Positions 24,378 to 32,400 of a stretch of DNA of 36,114 nt are shown piece after piece. The DNA comes from CAUPWF01 sp036656795 (GTDB lineage Bacteria > Bacillota > Clostridia > Lachnospirales > Lachnospiraceae): contig JAVXHR010000018.1 of the NCBI GenBank assembly GCA_036656795.1, positions 1-36,114 on the forward strand, given 5' to 3'. Made by a program: the position numbers and the translations under genes. The first letter of the stretch is position 1; every line of letters begins with the position of its first letter. Below the pieces are notes generated by a model that saw only the letters and a list, made by a program, of their open reading frames with translations, searched no databases and was not told where the DNA came from.

Positions 24378-25326
24378 AAAATGGAAGATATTTATATGCA
24401 TTACTTTGGCAGCAATGTGCCTGTCAGGATGTGTGACTTCAAAAGAACTTGTTGCATCATATGAAATGGAACATTACAATAAGAATCTGTATCAGGATCA
24501 CTTTTTTTCGGAATCGTTATGTGTAAGTGCAGAAGATGTTGCTTTAGAAAATGCAAATACAGATACGAATATTCATGCTTCCGCATTATTTGATTTGAAT
24601 CAAAAAAAAGTGCTTCAGGCATCAAATATGCATGAAAAAATATATCCTGCCAGTACAACTAAGATATTAACCGCTTATGTTGCTTTAAAATATGGAAAGT
24701 TAGAAGATACTATAAAGATTAGCAAAGCCGCAGTGGATTTTCAGGTAGGAGAATCTACCTGTGGTCTAAAAGAAGGAGATACCTGGAGCTTAAAAGACCT
24801 TTTGTATGGATTGATGATGGAATCTGGGAATGATGCAGCAGTGGCAATTAGTGAGCTTATCTCCGGAAGTGAAGATGAATTTATGAAGCTTGCAAATCAG
24901 GAAGCTAAAGAATTAGGAGCCACGCATACACATTATACAAATCCTCATGGGCTTCATGAAGAGGACCACTACACAACAGCCTATGATCTTTACCTGATGT
25001 TTCAAGCTGCAATTAAAAATGAAGTTTTTTTAGAAATTATACAGGCATCTACTTATAAAGTAAGCATTGTAGGTGCAGATACATCAACACGAGAATTAGT
25101 ATTTGAGCCTACAAATTTATATGCAAAAGGTGAAGCAGATAAACCTACAAATGTTACATTAATCGGTGGAAAAACAGGGACTACAACACAGGCTCGTTAT
25201 TGCCTTGTATTGCTTGAAAAAGACGAACAAGATAATAATTATATCTCGATTGTAATGGGAGCGGAGACGAAGCCCATTTTATATGTAGATATGACTGCTT
25301 TAATTCAAGCCATTCCAAGTACTTAA
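24361..25326 (+). CDS. D-alanyl-D-alanine carboxypeptidase, predicted lipoprotein
   Basis: Low-molecular-weight penicillin-binding protein (peptidase S11) that trims the terminal D-Ala from peptidoglycan stem peptides. It has S98-T-T-K101 in PASTTK, S155-G-N in ESGNDAAVA and K271-T-G in GGKTGTT. The first 24 residues are a lipoprotein signal ending in LSGC, so C24 is probably lipidated. At 321 residues the protein stops after the catalytic domain and lacks the usual PBP5 C-terminal domain and amphipathic anchor; the lipid would replace that anchor. The GTG start at 24361 is required to include the signal peptide and lies within the end of mgsA; GAGGGG is 12 bases upstream. Confidence 0.9.
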   Translation: MKCINKKWKIFICITLAAMCLSGCVTSKELVASYEMEHYNKNLYQDHFFSESLCVSAEDVALENANTDTNIHASALFDLNQKKVLQASNMHEKIYPASTTKILTAYVALKYGKLEDTIKISKAAVDFQVGESTCGLKEGDTWSLKDLLYGLMMESGNDAAVAISELISGSEDEFMKLANQEAKELGATHTHYTNPHGLHEEDHYTTAYDLYLMFQAAIKNEVFLEIIQASTYKVSIVGADTSTRELVFEPTNLYAKGEADKPTNVTLIGGKTGTTTQARYCLVLLEKDEQDNNYISIVMGAETKPILYVDMTALIQAIPST

Positions 25327-25348
25327 GATTGAGAAATTTGTAGATATG

Positions 25349-25382
25349 AAAAGGGGCATCCATTTTGGGTACCCCTCTTTGT
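25349..25382. terminator. Bidirectional terminator between the carboxypeptidase and DUF378 genes
   Basis: Sequence around AAAGGGGCATCC (25350-25361) and GGGTACCCCTCTTTG (25367-25381) forms a GGGG/CCCC-based hairpin with an imperfect upper stem; T-rich sequence follows on the + strand and the complementary A-run gives T's on the - strand. It lies between two converging genes. Confidence 0.6.
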
Positions 25383-25588
25383 TATGAATGTGACATACTG
25401 TTAATACGACCAAATAAGCTGATGAGATATAGGCCACATAATCCAATTAATGCATATATGATTCTTGAAATCCAAGAAAGATTTCCGAATAAAAATGCAA
25501 CTAAATCAAAACGAAATATTCCAACTAAAAGCCAATTGACAGCTCCAGTAATCACAAGTGTCAAAGCTGTGTTATCAAACCATTTCAT
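25382..25588 (-). CDS. DUF378 family small membrane protein
   Basis: A 68-residue protein with two membrane helices. TLVITGAVNWLLVGIFRFDLV, then FGNLSWISRIIYALIGLCGLY, is the pattern of the DUF378 family (YuzA-like), whose function is unknown. The minus-strand ATG is preceded by AAAGGAGGA (in 25594-25603 on the + strand). It is the only minus-strand gene in the first 32 kb and is divergent from the radical SAM gene. Confidence 0.85.
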   Translation of the reverse strand: MKWFDNTALTLVITGAVNWLLVGIFRFDLVAFLFGNLSWISRIIYALIGLCGLYLISLFGRINSMSHS

Positions 25589-25639
25589 ATGATGTCCTCC
25601 TTTTCACAGTCTGGTGTTATTATTTGCCGAATAATGGGA

Positions 25640-25645
25640 ATTATA
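25640..25645 (-). promoter_or_regulatory. Probable -10 box for the DUF378 gene
   Basis: On the minus strand this reads TATAAT exactly. A -35 candidate TTTAAT at 25662-25667 gives a 16-base spacer but is weak. It sits about 50 bases before the gene's start codon. Confidence 0.4.
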
Positions 25646-25648
25646 CAT

Positions 25649-25677
25649 TTAAATAGTTGCAATTAAATACTATTTAA
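25649..25677. repeat. Inverted repeat in the divergent intergenic region (possible operator)
   Basis: TTAAATAGT (25649-25657) and ACTATTTAA (25669-25677) form a perfect 9-base inverted repeat with an 11-base spacer, so the half-site centres are 20 bases (about two helical turns) apart. It lies between the divergent DUF378 and radical SAM genes and overlaps the upstream part of the DUF378 promoter. The form suits a dimeric regulator; no regulator gene is adjacent. Confidence 0.45.
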
Positions 25678-25698
25678 TACGAAAGGTAGCAATCACTT

Positions 25699-26652
25699 AT
25701 GGAAACCATGGAAACGAAAAAATTATATCGAACATATTCAGAATTCTTAAAGTCCAAATACGGAGAAAAAGTCTATAAATTACCAATTAATCTTCCAATT
25801 ACTTGTCCCAATAGAATTGGAGGTGATGGTTGTATCTTTTGTGCTGAAATCGGAACCGGATTTGAAGCAATGTCTTCTACTCATTCAGTAACCGAACAAC
25901 TTGAGATAACAAAAGAATTAATTATAAAGAAGTATCATGCACATAAATTCATTGCCTATTTTCAAAATTATACGAACACCTTTATGCCGTTAGAGCAATT
26001 TGAAATGTATATGCAGGAAGCTATCAAGGTTTCGGATATTGTAGAACTATCCATCGCAACAAGACCGGACTGTATACGTGGTTCTTATTTAGATATATTG
26101 AAACATATCGAACAAACTTATGGAACTGCTATTACTATTGAATTAGGACTACAGACAGTCAATTATCACACTCTTGCAAAGATTCATCGAGGACATGGAC
26201 TGGCCGAATATATTGATGCTGTTCAAATGATTAAAAAATACGGATTTATGATATGTACTCATGTGATTCTAAATCTTCCAGATGATATCTATGAGGATGC
26301 AATTGAAACATCAAAAGTATTATCTGCATTGCAGATAGATATCGTTAAAATTCATTCACTTTATATACCAAAAAACACTGTGTTGTGTGATGCGTACAAA
26401 AATGGTACAATTGCAATATGTTCTAAAGATGAATATATGAGACGTTTAATGGGGTTTCTAGAATATCTATCACCTAAGATAGTTGTAGAACGTTTATTTA
26501 GTCGTGTACCGGAACAAGATGCAGTGTTTTCTAATTGGGGAACAAGTTGGTGGAAATTACAAGATGAAATAATTGCGCGAATGGAACAAAACAATAGTTT
26601 TCAAGGCAAAAAATTTCATTATTTAGATGGTGTTGCATTGGAAAAGTTATAG
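25699..26652 (+). CDS. TIGR01212 family radical SAM protein (YhcC/YtqA-like)
   Basis: A 317-residue radical SAM protein related to the Elp3 fold; its reaction is unknown. The cluster cysteines are C36, C45 and C48 in TCPNRIGGDGCIFCAE, a CX8CX2C spacing unlike the common CX3CX2C and typical of this family. Other marks are AYFQNYTNTF, LSIATRPDCI, ELGLQTVNYHTL and IHRGHG, and VKIHSLYIPKNT. No additional ferredoxin-like cluster motif is seen. Start ATG 25699 with GAAAGGT 12 bases before; ATG 25708 is an alternative. It is the first gene of the block that runs to the RluA-family gene. Confidence 0.92.
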   Translation: METMETKKLYRTYSEFLKSKYGEKVYKLPINLPITCPNRIGGDGCIFCAEIGTGFEAMSSTHSVTEQLEITKELIIKKYHAHKFIAYFQNYTNTFMPLEQFEMYMQEAIKVSDIVELSIATRPDCIRGSYLDILKHIEQTYGTAITIELGLQTVNYHTLAKIHRGHGLAEYIDAVQMIKKYGFMICTHVILNLPDDIYEDAIETSKVLSALQIDIVKIHSLYIPKNTVLCDAYKNGTIAICSKDEYMRRLMGFLEYLSPKIVVERLFSRVPEQDAVFSNWGTSWWKLQDEIIARMEQNNSFQGKKFHYLDGVALEKL

Positions 26653-26666
26653 TAGGAGGTTCTGGT

Positions 26667-28058
26667 TTGGCAACAAAAAATGAGATTACAAATATTCGAG
26701 TTTATAAGAAAAAATGGAATATTAACATAGGGTTAATTATCTTTGGTTTTATTTTTCTTTATTTAGTGGGTACAGTTTTAATGTATCTTACTACAAAGCA
26801 TGTTACATCTTATGAAGTGAGAGAGGGCTCAATACTGAAAGATAATACATATACAGGAGTTGCCCTAAGAATGGAAACAGTGGTAAATGCAGAAACAGAT
26901 GGTTATATCAACTATTATGCTAATGAAGGGGATAAAGTTGCAGCGGGAAGCAATGTATATACGTTATCAACCGATAAAGTAGATACAACAGCAGAAACTA
27001 TCACAGAATCTACAGCGTTATCTGAGGACGAACAGCAGTCTGTTTTATTTAAAATCCAACAATTTAATGAGGCATTTAATGAGGAAGACTTTTCAGATAT
27101 ATATAATCTAAAGACAGATATTGATACAGTCCTTTCTAATAATACAAAGCAAGGAAAGATTCAACAATTAGATGCACTGATTACTAATGGCGATACCAAT
27201 AATCCTACAAGCATCTATCAGGCACAGGAGGACGGGATTCTTTCCTATTCTATTGATGGACTTGAAACCATTACACCAGATACACTTACTCCCGATATGA
27301 TATATAAAACAAATTATCATAAGATTGAATTACGGAATAATGAAAAAATAAAGACTGAAAATCCTGTTTATAAACTTATTTCAAGTGAAGATTGGTCGGT
27401 TGTGATTCCTTTAACACCAAAGACGGCAAAAATGCTAAAAGACACATCTTATATTAAAGTACGAATGAAAAAAGATAATAAATCGATATCAGCGAAGCTC
27501 ACCATTTTTAAAAATGAAGATTTGTATTTAGGGAAATTAGACTTTCATAATTCAATGATTCGTTATGCAAATGAACGTTATCTTGATTTAGAACTTATAT
27601 TTGAAGATAAATCGGGATTAAAGATACCAAAATCTTCCATTGTCAAAAAATCATTCTATACCGTACCGGAAGAATATCTTACACAAGGTGGAAATGGAAA
27701 TGATACCGGAGTTTTAAAGCAAACGAAAAACAAAAAAGGAAAAGTGATTACAGAATTTTTATCAACACCTGTATATTATCGAAAAGAAGGATATGTGTAT
27801 CTAGATCCCAATGATTTTGAAAAAAATGATTGTTTAGTCAAACCAAAATCTACAGATATTTATCCATTAGAAAAAGAAAAGAAACTGAAAGGTGTTTACA
27901 ATATTAATAAGGGTTATGCTGTGTTCAAACAAATCAGTATTTTATGTGAAAGTGAAGAGTATTATATTGTAGAAGAAGGAAATAGTTATGGATTATCCAA
28001 CTATGACCATATTGCATTAAAAGGAAAAGATGTAAAAGAAAATGCAGTCGTTTTCTAG
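26667..28058 (+). CDS. HlyD-like membrane-anchored protein of a division-gene neighbourhood
   Basis: A 463-residue protein with a short lysine-rich cytoplasmic N terminus, one membrane helix (about 19-40) and a large extracytoplasmic part. Near residues 65-100 sequence resembling a biotinyl-lipoyl/HlyD half-motif is visible (ETDGYINYYANEGDKVAAGSNVYTL), followed by helices and beta-rich domains. Databases usually call such proteins HlyD-family periplasmic adaptors, but no ABC transporter, export protein or outer-membrane partner is encoded here. It sits 12 bases before the yggS gene in a block with sepF, so a role in envelope or division is an equal possibility. TTG start with AGGAGGT (26654-26660) 6 bases upstream. 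Confidence 0.65.
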   Translation: MATKNEITNIRVYKKKWNINIGLIIFGFIFLYLVGTVLMYLTTKHVTSYEVREGSILKDNTYTGVALRMETVVNAETDGYINYYANEGDKVAAGSNVYTLSTDKVDTTAETITESTALSEDEQQSVLFKIQQFNEAFNEEDFSDIYNLKTDIDTVLSNNTKQGKIQQLDALITNGDTNNPTSIYQAQEDGILSYSIDGLETITPDTLTPDMIYKTNYHKIELRNNEKIKTENPVYKLISSEDWSVVIPLTPKTAKMLKDTSYIKVRMKKDNKSISAKLTIFKNEDLYLGKLDFHNSMIRYANERYLDLELIFEDKSGLKIPKSSIVKKSFYTVPEEYLTQGGNGNDTGVLKQTKNKKGKVITEFLSTPVYYRKEGYVYLDPNDFEKNDCLVKPKSTDIYPLEKEKKLKGVYNINKGYAVFKQISILCESEEYYIVEEGNSYGLSNYDHIALKGKDVKENAVVF

Positions 28059-28070
28059 AAAGGAGTATAT

Positions 28071-28766
28071 ATGCTACAAACAAATTTAATTGAAGTTAAA
28101 AAAAACATAGAAATTGCGTGTTCCAAAGCAGGACGTGACGTTAAAGATGTTACTCTAATTGCAGTAACAAAGACCAATCCGATTCTTATGTTAGAAGAAG
28201 CATATCACTTAGGAGAACGATGCTTTGGTGAAAATAAAGTGCAGGAATTGTGTGATAAATATGAGCATCTTCCAACAGATATTCAATGGCATATGATAGG
28301 ACATTTGCAACGTAATAAGGTGAAATATATTATAGATAAAGTGTCACTTATTCATTCCGTAGATTCGTTACGTTTGGCCCAAACAATCAATGAAGAGGCC
28401 AAAAAAAATAAAAGTATCGCTAATATTTTAATTGAAGTGAATGTCGCACAAGAAGAAAGTAAGTATGGACTTGCTCCAGATGAGGTTGAGGTATTTGTGG
28501 ATAAGCTTGCATTATTATCTAACATTTGTGTAAAAGGATTGATGACAATTGCACCCTATGTGGATAATCCGGAGGATAACCGTTCTGTTTTTGCCTCTTT
28601 GCGTAAATTATCTGTTGACATTGCACGTAAAAACGTTGATAATATTAATATGGGTGTGCTTTCAATGGGGATGACAAATGATTATCAGATTGCGATTGAA
28701 GAAGGTGCTACCATGGTACGTGTTGGAACGGGGATTTTTGGGGAAAGAAATTATAACATAAGATAG
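28071..28766 (+). CDS. YggS/YlmE family PLP-binding protein
   Basis: PLP homeostasis protein of the YggS/PROSC family, which binds pyridoxal phosphate in a single alanine-racemase-like barrel and has no firm catalytic activity. The PLP lysine is K34 in IAVTKTNP; further marks are GENKVQEL, WHMIGHLQRNKVK, IEVNVAQEESKYG, GLMTIAP, and SMGMTNDYQIAIEEGATMVRVGTGIFG. At 231 residues it is full length. Located 9 bases before sepF, as ylmE precedes ylmF in Bacillus. GAAAGGAG lies before the ATG. Confidence 0.95.
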   Translation: MLQTNLIEVKKNIEIACSKAGRDVKDVTLIAVTKTNPILMLEEAYHLGERCFGENKVQELCDKYEHLPTDIQWHMIGHLQRNKVKYIIDKVSLIHSVDSLRLAQTINEEAKKNKSIANILIEVNVAQEESKYGLAPDEVEVFVDKLALLSNICVKGLMTIAPYVDNPEDNRSVFASLRKLSVDIARKNVDNINMGVLSMGMTNDYQIAIEEGATMVRVGTGIFGERNYNIR

Positions 28767-28775
28767 GAGACTAAG

Positions 28776-29312
28776 ATGGGAGTTTTAGATAAGTTTTTGG
28801 AAATTATGAAATTGACTGATGATGATGATTATGATGATGATTTCTTTGATGAGGAAGAATATGATGATTATGATGAAAAACCAAAGAAGGGGCTTTTCAA
28901 AAAAGAACGAAATTATGATGAGGATGAGGATTTTGATGTGCCAGCGGAACGTAAGTCAAAACCTAGCCGCACAAACAATAAAGTAACACCAATGCGTCAG
29001 CCCACAAAAAAGCCAAGTGGTTCCATGGAGGTGTGTGTTGTAAAACCAACTTCCGTAGATGATGCGAGAGAGATTACGGAGACTTTGTTAAGTGGTCGAA
29101 CTGTTATTCTTAATTTGGAAGGTTTAGATTTAGAGGTTGCCCAACGCATTATTGATTTTACATCAGGTGCAACTTTTGCAATTAGTGGTAATTTACAAAA
29201 GATTTCAAACTACATATTTTTAGTAACGCCTACAAATGTAGATATCTCAGGGGATTTACAAGACCTTTTAAATACATCATTTGAAGTGCCATCTATCAGA
29301 ACTCGATTCTAG
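28776..29312 (+). CDS. sepF: Cell division protein SepF
   Basis: Membrane-bound anchor and bundler of FtsZ. The 178-residue protein has an N-terminal short helix (MGVLDKFLEIMKL) suited to membrane contact, a very acidic Asp/Tyr/Glu linker (about 14-60) with runs of aspartate, a basic segment, and the C-terminal globular SepF domain (about 85-170) with VVKPTSVDDAREITETLL, VILNLEGLD, AQRIIDFTSGA and ISNYIFLVTP. The linker's reading frame is built from repeated GAT codons, which could vary in number between strains. Follows yggS as in the ylmE-ylmF order; the ylmG membrane gene is absent. Confidence 0.95.
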   Translation: MGVLDKFLEIMKLTDDDDYDDDFFDEEEYDDYDEKPKKGLFKKERNYDEDEDFDVPAERKSKPSRTNNKVTPMRQPTKKPSGSMEVCVVKPTSVDDAREITETLLSGRTVILNLEGLDLEVAQRIIDFTSGATFAISGNLQKISNYIFLVTPTNVDISGDLQDLLNTSFEVPSIRTRF

Positions 29313-29319
29313 GTAATAT

Positions 29320-30078
29320 ATGATGCAAAAAGATGAGTTGTTATTACAAAAAAGATTAATTGAATTATCAGAATTAGCTTATCAGCGAGGAATTGTCACC
29401 TATTCTGATTTTTTGAATTTGAATGAATTAAATATATTGCAAATAACACCAAAGAATATGTTGTTTTCTCAATATGAAACATTTGGAGGTTATGATTTAT
29501 CTGAGCGTCAGATGGTTGCCTTTCTACCTGATGCTCTTTATTATGATTTTATATATCCAATCACAGTACTAAAGATTTCTCCACTGCAAAAGAAATTTAC
29601 CGATAAACTATCCCATAGAGATTATTTGGGAGCAATTATGAACTTAGGAATAGAACGTAATAAGGTTGGAGATATCTTACTATTAGAAAATACTGCTTTT
29701 TTATTTGTACAGGAAACACTGTCTAAATATATTATGGAAAATTTGACAAGAATTAAGAATACCACTATACAAGTTGCAATTGAAAATGAAAATAAATTTT
29801 CCTATCAACCAAATTATGAGGAAATAAAGGGAACAATAGCATCTACTCGCCTGGATAGCCTATTATCACTGGCATATGGATCTTCCAGAAGTAAATTGGT
29901 TACTCTAATAGAGACTGGTAAGGTTTATGTAAATGGAAAATTAATTACAACCAATAGTTATCAAATAAAAGACCATGAAATTGTATCGGTACGCGGAATT
30001 GGTCGTTTTTCTTATAATGGGATTATATCTGAAACAAAAAAAGGACGTTTTTACGTTTCAATTTATAAATATATATAA
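29320..30078 (+). CDS. YlmH family RNA-binding protein (S4 domain)
   Basis: YlmH-type protein, 252 residues. The N-terminal two thirds include YSDFLNLNELNIL, FGGYDLSERQMVAFLP and the AIMNLGIERNKVGDILL motif of this family. The C-terminal third (about 175-235) is an S4 RNA-binding domain: TRLDSLLSLAYGSSRSKLVTLIETGKVYVNG. In Bacillus the homologue has been linked to ribosome rescue and lies beside division genes, as here. It begins 7 bases after the sepF stop with a weak ribosome binding site (TAGGTAA), so it may be coupled to sepF. The divIVA gene often found next is not present. Confidence 0.9.
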   Translation: MMQKDELLLQKRLIELSELAYQRGIVTYSDFLNLNELNILQITPKNMLFSQYETFGGYDLSERQMVAFLPDALYYDFIYPITVLKISPLQKKFTDKLSHRDYLGAIMNLGIERNKVGDILLLENTAFLFVQETLSKYIMENLTRIKNTTIQVAIENENKFSYQPNYEEIKGTIASTRLDSLLSLAYGSSRSKLVTLIETGKVYVNGKLITTNSYQIKDHEIVSVRGIGRFSYNGIISETKKGRFYVSIYKYI

Positions 30079-30111
30079 TTTACTAATAATGACTAAGAAA
30101 AGGAATATAAA

Positions 30112-30633
30112 ATGGAACAAAATCTAAGATATAAAAATAATCGCAGTTATTTGTTTGGAATATTAGGTGTTTTATGCGGGGTATGTATTGATCAATTGAG
30201 TAAATATATGGTTGTATTAAAATTAAAAGGTCAAGAACCTTTTATTATATGGGAACATGTATTTCAATTACAATATCTGGAAAATCGTGGTGCTGCCTTT
30301 GGAATCTTACAAGGACAAAAGATGTTTTTTTTAATTATGAGTGTGCTTGTATTACTTGTTATGACTTTTTTTTATTATAAGATGCCAATATCTAGTAGAT
30401 ATCGACCACTTCGTATCTGTATTGTATTGACAATTGCCGGTGCATTAGGTAATATGATAGACCGAGTACATTTGAATTATGTGATTGATTTTTTCTACTT
30501 TGAATTGATTGATTTTCCGATTTTTAATGTAGCTGATTCTTTTGTAGTTATAGCGACTATTGGATTCTTTTGTTTGCTTTTATTTTTTTATAAAGAAGAA
30601 GAGCTGGATTTCTTAACATTTAAACGTAATTAA
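30112..30633 (+). CDS. lspA: Lipoprotein signal peptidase (signal peptidase II)
   Basis: Aspartic protease that removes signal peptides from lipidated prolipoproteins, including the carboxypeptidase encoded at 24361. The 173-residue protein has four membrane helices. The catalytic aspartates are D117 in ALGNMIDRV and D142 in FNVADSFV; the upstream family motif is ENRGAAFGIL (57-66) and D27 lies in CIDQLSKY. The length is normal. AAAAGGAAT precedes the ATG. It is followed 22 bases later by an RluA-family gene, a very common pairing. Confidence 0.97.
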   Translation: MEQNLRYKNNRSYLFGILGVLCGVCIDQLSKYMVVLKLKGQEPFIIWEHVFQLQYLENRGAAFGILQGQKMFFLIMSVLVLLVMTFFYYKMPISSRYRPLRICIVLTIAGALGNMIDRVHLNYVIDFFYFELIDFPIFNVADSFVVIATIGFFCLLLFFYKEEELDFLTFKRN

Positions 30634-30655
30634 TAAGAGAGCAGGAGAAAACAGA

Positions 30656-31561
30656 ATGAAATGTCATACTTTTACCATCACAGAAAGTGAAGCTCTACGT
30701 ATTGATCGTTTCCTTGCAGAGAAATTACCTGATTATACACGTTCTTATCTTCAAAAATTAATTAAAGAAGAGCAAGTTACTGTTAATATGCAAATTATTA
30801 AAACAAGCTACAAATTGATGAAGGGTGATACAGTTGTAGTTACCATACCCGAATTGACTGTTCCGGATATCTTGCCGGAAGATATTTGCCTGGATATTTT
30901 ATATGAAGATACGGATATTTTAATTATTAATAAACCTAAGGGAATGGTTGTTCATCCGGCTACAGGACATTATACAGGCACTCTGGTAAATGCATTAATG
31001 TATCATTGTAAAGGGGAATTATCTGGAATTAACGGCGTAATGCGGCCGGGCATTGTACATCGCATTGATATGAATACAACAGGTTCTCTTTTGGTATGTA
31101 AAAATGATATGGCACATCAGGCGTTAGCTGAACAACTTAAAGTACATTCTGTGAAACGGATCTATCAAGCAATTGTTCATGGGGTAATTAAAGAAGATGA
31201 GGGAACAATATGTGCTCCCATAGGAAGACACCCATTAGATAGAAAAAAAATGAGTATCAATGAAAAAAATGGAAGAGAAGCAATTACCCATTACAAAGTG
31301 TTACAGCGTTTTGAAAAATACACTTATATCGAATGTCAGTTAGAAACCGGACGAACTCACCAGATTCGAGTTCATCTGGCCAGCATTCATCATCCACTTT
31401 TAGGAGATGATGTCTATGGACCTAGCAAATGTCCTTATAAATTAGAAGGTCAGACATTACATGCTAAAACATTGGGAATTATACATCCAAGTACAAAGCA
31501 ATATCTTGAAGTATATGCTCCTTTGCCGGAATATTTTGAAAAATTATTAAAAAAACTATAA
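30656..31561 (+). CDS. RluA-family (RluD-like) 23S rRNA pseudouridine synthase
   Basis: Converts uridine to pseudouridine in large-subunit rRNA; the exact target cannot be fixed from sequence. The 301-residue protein has an N-terminal S4 domain (about 14-65, RIDRFLAEKLPDYTRSYLQKLI) and the catalytic domain with INKPKGMVVHPATG and the catalytic aspartate D138 in RPGIVHRIDMNTTG, where the family consensus is HRLDxxTSG. ECQLETGRTHQIRVHLA is also typical. An AGCAGGAG site precedes the ATG. Last gene of the block from 25699; no strong terminator follows. Confidence 0.95.
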   Translation: MKCHTFTITESEALRIDRFLAEKLPDYTRSYLQKLIKEEQVTVNMQIIKTSYKLMKGDTVVVTIPELTVPDILPEDICLDILYEDTDILIINKPKGMVVHPATGHYTGTLVNALMYHCKGELSGINGVMRPGIVHRIDMNTTGSLLVCKNDMAHQALAEQLKVHSVKRIYQAIVHGVIKEDEGTICAPIGRHPLDRKKMSINEKNGREAITHYKVLQRFEKYTYIECQLETGRTHQIRVHLASIHHPLLGDDVYGPSKCPYKLEGQTLHAKTLGIIHPSTKQYLEVYAPLPEYFEKLLKKL

Positions 31562-31604
31562 TTTATATATGAGGATAAATTACAATTCAAATTTCAGGAT
31601 AAGT

Positions 31605-31633
31605 TTTACTTTATATCTAATTTGTTATATAAT
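31605..31633 (+). promoter_or_regulatory. Sigma-A type promoter for the cytidylate-kinase-like gene
   Basis: A -35 box TTTACT (31605-31610), a 17-base spacer and a perfect -10 box TATAAT (31628-31633). RNA would start near 31640, about 55 bases before the start codon. Confidence 0.65.
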
Positions 31634-31694
31634 ACATCTATACAGAACATTGCACATATAAATAGGTCAGATAACAAAAAGGAGCGTGACAAAT

Positions 31695-32339
31695 ATGGGG
31701 AAAACTCATACAATTATAACAATAGGTCGTCAATTTGGAAGCGCAGGACGTGAAATTGCTGATAAAATTGCTAAGGATCTGGATATTAAAGTATATGATA
31801 AAGAAATGCTTGATAGGGCTGCCAAAGAAAGTGGTATATGTCAGGAATTATTTGAATCACACGACGAGAAACCAACGAGTAGTTTTTTGTATTCTTTAGT
31901 TATGGATACGTATTCATTAGGATATTCTTCCGGAACATATGCAGATATGCCTATTAATCACAAAGTGTTTTTAGCACAGTTTGATGCAATTAAAAAAATT
32001 GCAGATGAAGGTCCATGTATCTTAGTAGGACGTTGTGCAGATTATGCATTAGAACAGTATAAGAATGTAGTAAGTGTTTTTATCCATGCAGAACTTGATG
32101 CACGAATACAGCGAGTTGCACGTATTTTTGATATTACAGATGCGAAAGCAAAAGAGATGATTCATAAAACAGATAAAAAAAGATCGAGTTACTATAATTA
32201 TTATACAAATAAAAACTGGGGAGATGCTGAAAGTTATAATCTATGTTTATCTAGTTCTGAGCTTGGAGTACAAGGAGCAACGGAGGTTATAGAGTCCTAT
32301 GTTCATGTAAAAGAAACTATAACTGATATAAGCCTATAA
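31695..32339 (+). CDS. Cytidylate kinase-like family protein
   Basis: A 214-residue nucleotide-kinase-fold protein of the cytidylate kinase-like family (PF13189). The glycine-rich opening TIGRQFGSAGREIADKIA takes the place of the P-loop; VYDKEMLDRAAKESG, PCILVGRCADYAL, FIHAELDARIQRVA and KTDKKRSSYYNYYT follow, the last resembling the lid arginine/lysine region. Substrate unknown; it is not a typical Cmk. I set the start at ATG 31695, 10 bases after AAAGGAG (31678-31684); the upstream GTG 31686 is too close to that site. It has its own promoter and a strong terminator, so it is a single-gene unit. Confidence 0.88.
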   Translation: MGKTHTIITIGRQFGSAGREIADKIAKDLDIKVYDKEMLDRAAKESGICQELFESHDEKPTSSFLYSLVMDTYSLGYSSGTYADMPINHKVFLAQFDAIKKIADEGPCILVGRCADYALEQYKNVVSVFIHAELDARIQRVARIFDITDAKAKEMIHKTDKKRSSYYNYYTNKNWGDAESYNLCLSSSELGVQGATEVIESYVHVKETITDISL

Positions 32340-32355
32340 TTTATGAAACAATGCA

Positions 32356-32397
32356 GTCACCCGGTAAACATAATTTCTTCTGCCGGGTGACCTTTTT
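32356..32397 (+). terminator. Rho-independent terminator after the cytidylate-kinase-like gene
   Basis: Perfect arms GTCACCCGG (32356-32364) and CCGGGTGAC (32383-32391) followed by TTTTT (32393-32397). It is the strongest terminator in the window. The minus-strand gene ends at 32401, so the hairpin may also help end that transcript, though the T-run on that side is weak. Confidence 0.9.
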
Positions 32398-32400
32398 ATA

